Below, one piece after another: positions 21,318 to 23,375 of a DNA stretch of 23,375 nt; position 1 is the stretch's first letter; every line of letters starts with the position of its first letter. The DNA is taken from positions 1 to 23,375 of the forward strand of contig JBKJKJ010000489.1 in assembly GCA_046597455.1 (NCBI GenBank), given 5' to 3'. Under the pieces are notes generated by a model that saw only the letters and a list, made by a program, of their open reading frames with translations, did no database searches and had not been told where the DNA came from. The position numbers and the translations under genes were made by a program. Origin of the DNA: JAQGMV01 sp046597455. Its GTDB lineage: Bacteria; Pseudomonadota; Gammaproteobacteria; Burkholderiales; SG8-41.

Positions 21318-23375
21318 ATGGCGCCGCTTGAAACATTCGAGGTCGTGCAGATCGGCCCGGGCTTAGGCGCCGCGGTCTGCACTCGCCTGCTCGCGGACTT
21401 TGGCGCGCACGTGAGCTGTATCGATCAGGACTCGAGCTCACCGCTCGCCGCCTGGCTCAATCACGCCAAGTCCGTTGCGAACACGGTTGACGCCCAGCGC
21501 GCTGCACTCGGCACCGCTCGCCTTATCGTGCGCGAGGGATCGCCGACGCTGCTTGCCTCCGGCCCTTACACTCTGACGGCGCTGCGTCACTCGAATCCGG
21601 ACGCTGTCGTGGTGACGATCTCGCCTTACGGCGAATCCGGACCGCAAGCCAACGATCCAGCGACCGATCTCACGTTGTTCTACGCGAGCGGCATCTCTCG
21701 ACTGCTCACCGGACAGGTGAACGATCTGTCGGAACCGCCACTGCGGCCGGTCGGCGAGCAATCGGCTTTCATCGGCGGCCTCGCCGCCGCGTGTGCCGGT
21801 ATGCATGCGGTATTGCTCAACCGGCCCGGCGCGTGCGTTGACGTCTCCTTGCAGGAAGCGTTGGCGACGCTGGCCATGACCGAGCTCTCTCGTGCGGGTC
21901 AGAGCGGCAAGAGTTGGGAGCGCAAGCGCCTCACTGACGGGAACGGCGCAACCGTCACGATTCTGCCCGCGAACGATGGCTACACCGCGATCTCCCCGCG
22001 CGAGGACAAGCAGTGGGCAGCGTGGCTTGCGGCCATGGGATCGCCGGCCTGGGGCAGCGATCCGCGCTTCGCCACCAAACCCGACCGCGTCGCAAACTGG
22101 GACGCGCTGCATGCGCTGATGTCGGCGTGGAGCCGTCAGCACGGCAAGCAGTGGATCGCCGATCAGGCACAGGCCGCGCACGTGCCGAGTTTTCCGCTGC
22201 GCGAGCTCGCAGAACACCTGGATACGCCGCAGGTGCGCCATCGCGCCTTTTTCCGCTCGCTCGATGTCGCGGGGCGAACCGTCCGCGCCCCCGGCCTGCC
22301 GTTCGGGCTGCCCCTGCAAGCGACGTGTGTGGGGGAAAGGAGGTTACGGAGGGAAACCGTGGAAGGTTTCCCTCTGTTCGTGGGCGGCCAGGCCCGAGCC
22401 GAAGGCGAGCGCCGCCCTCTCCCGCTCAGCGGCGTGCGGGTGCTCGATTTCAGCTGGGTGATCGCCGGCCCGACGACGACGCGCTATCTCGCCGCGATGG
22501 GCGCCGAAGTCATCAAGGTGGAAGCGCCCGGCAAGGGCGACCCGGGGCGGTCGAGCGGCCTGCATACGGTGCTCGGCCAGGGTAAACAGGGCATCGTGCT
22601 CGACCTGAAGAAGCCCGAGGCCGTCGAAATCGCGCGGCTCCTCGCCGCAAAGTCGGACGTCCTCATCGAGAATTTCGCGACGGGCGTCATGGATCGGCTG
22701 GGCCTCGGCGCCGAGGCGCTGAAAGCGCTCAATCCGAATCTCGTCTACATCTCCGCATCGGGCATGGGACGCACCGGACCGGATGCGCATGCGGTCGCTT
22801 ATGGAACGCTGCTCCAGTCTTATGCCGGGTTCGCCGGCCTCAATCGCCATCCTCACGTTGCGCCGCGCATCGGTTTTGCGTGGCTCGATCCAATGTGCGC
22901 GTTGATGCTCGCATTCGTGACCGCAGCAGCGCTCTGGCACCGGCGCCAGACGGGCGAGGTCGCGCGCGTCGACTTTTCGATGATCGAAGCGATGCTCTGG
23001 ACCATGGCCGAGCCGTTGCTCGCAACACAGCTCGGCGCGCCGCCGCAGCCGGTCGGCAATGACTCGCTACGCTATGCGCCGCATGGCGCGTGGCCATGTG
23101 CGGGGAACGATGAATGGATCGCCATCGCGGTGCGCTCGGATGCGGAGTGGCGCGCGCTGTGCGCCATCGTGCCGGGCCTCACCCAGCGGTCGGCGCTTGA
23201 TTTCGATGGACGCCTGGCGGCGAAATCTGCAATCGACTCGGTGCTTTCGGGCTGGACGAAAGAACAGTCGGCACACGCTGCGGCCGCTCAGTTACTCGAG
23301 TCCGGCGTTCCGGCCGCAGCGCTCGCGCGTTTCAGCGATCTGGTGAAGAGCCCGCATCTCGCCGCGCGCGGATTC
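21318..23375 (+). CDS. tandem double-domain CaiB/BaiF (class III) CoA-transferase, 3' end beyond window
   Basis: One frame stays open for 686 codons from ATG 21318 to the end of the window. It codes for two fused family III CoA-transferase units. Unit 1 (about 1-340) is diverged and short: VVQIGPGLGAAVCTRLLADF, then ISPYGESGPQ and VDVSLQEALATLAM, with Glu180 at the nucleophile site. A charged linker (about 338-368) follows. Unit 2 starts LPLSGVRVLDFSWVIAGPTT, with AAMGAEVIKVEAPGKGDPGR, DVLIENFATGVMDRLGLG, VYISASGMGRTGP and VDFSMIEAMLW, placing Glu557 at that site. Neither unit has the catalytic Asp of formyl-CoA transferase. Intramolecular pairing of the two halves would mimic the interlocked dimer of the family. 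No clear ribosome-binding site precedes the ATG, so translation may depend on the hydrolase gene eight bases upstream. Confidence 0.9.
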   Translation, partial: MAPLETFEVVQIGPGLGAAVCTRLLADFGAHVSCIDQDSSSPLAAWLNHAKSVANTVDAQRAALGTARLIVREGSPTLLASGPYTLTALRHSNPDAVVVTISPYGESGPQANDPATDLTLFYASGISRLLTGQVNDLSEPPLRPVGEQSAFIGGLAAACAGMHAVLLNRPGACVDVSLQEALATLAMTELSRAGQSGKSWERKRLTDGNGATVTILPANDGYTAISPREDKQWAAWLAAMGSPAWGSDPRFATKPDRVANWDALHALMSAWSRQHGKQWIADQAQAAHVPSFPLRELAEHLDTPQVRHRAFFRSLDVAGRTVRAPGLPFGLPLQATCVGERRLRRETVEGFPLFVGGQARAEGERRPLPLSGVRVLDFSWVIAGPTTTRYLAAMGAEVIKVEAPGKGDPGRSSGLHTVLGQGKQGIVLDLKKPEAVEIARLLAAKSDVLIENFATGVMDRLGLGAEALKALNPNLVYISASGMGRTGPDAHAVAYGTLLQSYAGFAGLNRHPHVAPRIGFAWLDPMCALMLAFVTAAALWHRRQTGEVARVDFSMIEAMLWTMAEPLLATQLGAPPQPVGNDSLRYAPHGAWPCAGNDEWIAIAVRSDAEWRALCAIVPGLTQRSALDFDGRLAAKSAIDSVLSGWTKEQSAHAAAAQLLESGVPAAALARFSDLVKSPHLAARGF
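22349..22374 (+). repeat. perfect inverted repeat inside the interdomain linker of the double CoA-transferase
   Basis: GAGGGAAACC (22349-22358) and GGTTTCCCTC (22365-22374) are perfect complements around the six-base loop GTGGAA. They lie in the coding sequence for the linker between the two CaiB/BaiF units. No T-run follows, so it is not an intrinsic terminator. The composition (G/A-rich from 22329) differs from the flanking domains. Confidence 0.8.

Noticed and set aside
22349..22374. Intrinsic terminator inside the double CoA-transferase
   Set aside because: There is a strong stem but no T-run after it on either strand, and the frame is open through it with domain sequence on both sides.

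Overview
This is a GC-rich, gene-dense segment that looks like the chromosome of a betaproteobacterium of the Burkholderiales type. The evidence is three full-length Bug/TctC-type periplasmic receptors plus a truncated fourth, none with TctA/TctB membrane partners, surrounded by CaiB/BaiF CoA-transferases and other catabolic enzymes. Two intergenic palindromic repeats of kinds common in such genomes are also present. I see no phage, transposase, tRNA, rRNA or CRISPR.

Layout. 1-2064: the 3' end of an RND efflux adaptor, translationally coupled to a NodT-type outer-membrane channel lipoprotein. 2061-3142 (-): a two-gene, split chromate-transporter-family pair. 3143-4595: a decayed zone with a C-terminal remnant of an Ldh-family dehydrogenase, a strong hairpin terminator, and a HigB/HigA-type toxin-antitoxin locus whose toxin carries a single-base frameshift while its antitoxin is intact. 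4596-8850 (+): a DapA-family aldolase/dehydratase, a Bug receptor, an MFS carrier, and a Tat-exported alpha/beta hydrolase with a Cys in the nucleophile elbow. 8853-11144 (-): a Bug receptor and an enolase-superfamily (mandelate racemase/muconate lactonizing) enzyme. 11328-16714 (+): a TauD-like dioxygenase, then two different class III CoA-transferases, an SCP2-type thiolase-like protein and a DUF35 zinc-ribbon/OB-fold protein. 16739-20296 (-): Bug receptor, truncated Bug remnant, YbhE-type lactonase and SMP-30-type lactonase in one apparent operon, with a C-terminal remnant of a probable solute-binding protein downstream. 20408-23375 (+): a small ORF, an alpha/beta hydrolase, and a tandem double-domain CaiB/BaiF protein that runs off the window.

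How the genes may work together. The region reads as several small catabolic cassettes. Each probably pairs capture of a carboxylate (orphan Bug receptors, MFS carrier) with lactone opening, dehydration or aldol cleavage, oxidation, CoA activation and thiolysis. The most notable is the set CoA-transferase + CoA-transferase + thiolase-like + DUF35 (12386-16714). It has the same four protein families as BbsE/BbsF and BbsB/BbsA of anaerobic toluene breakdown, but here it lacks the intervening beta-oxidation genes and lies downstream of an Fe(II)/2-oxoglutarate dioxygenase. I infer an aerobic, Bbs-like CoA-transfer/thiolysis module for an unknown carboxylic acid. Several remnants (3296, 4124, 16739, 19063) show that gene decay has been frequent here.
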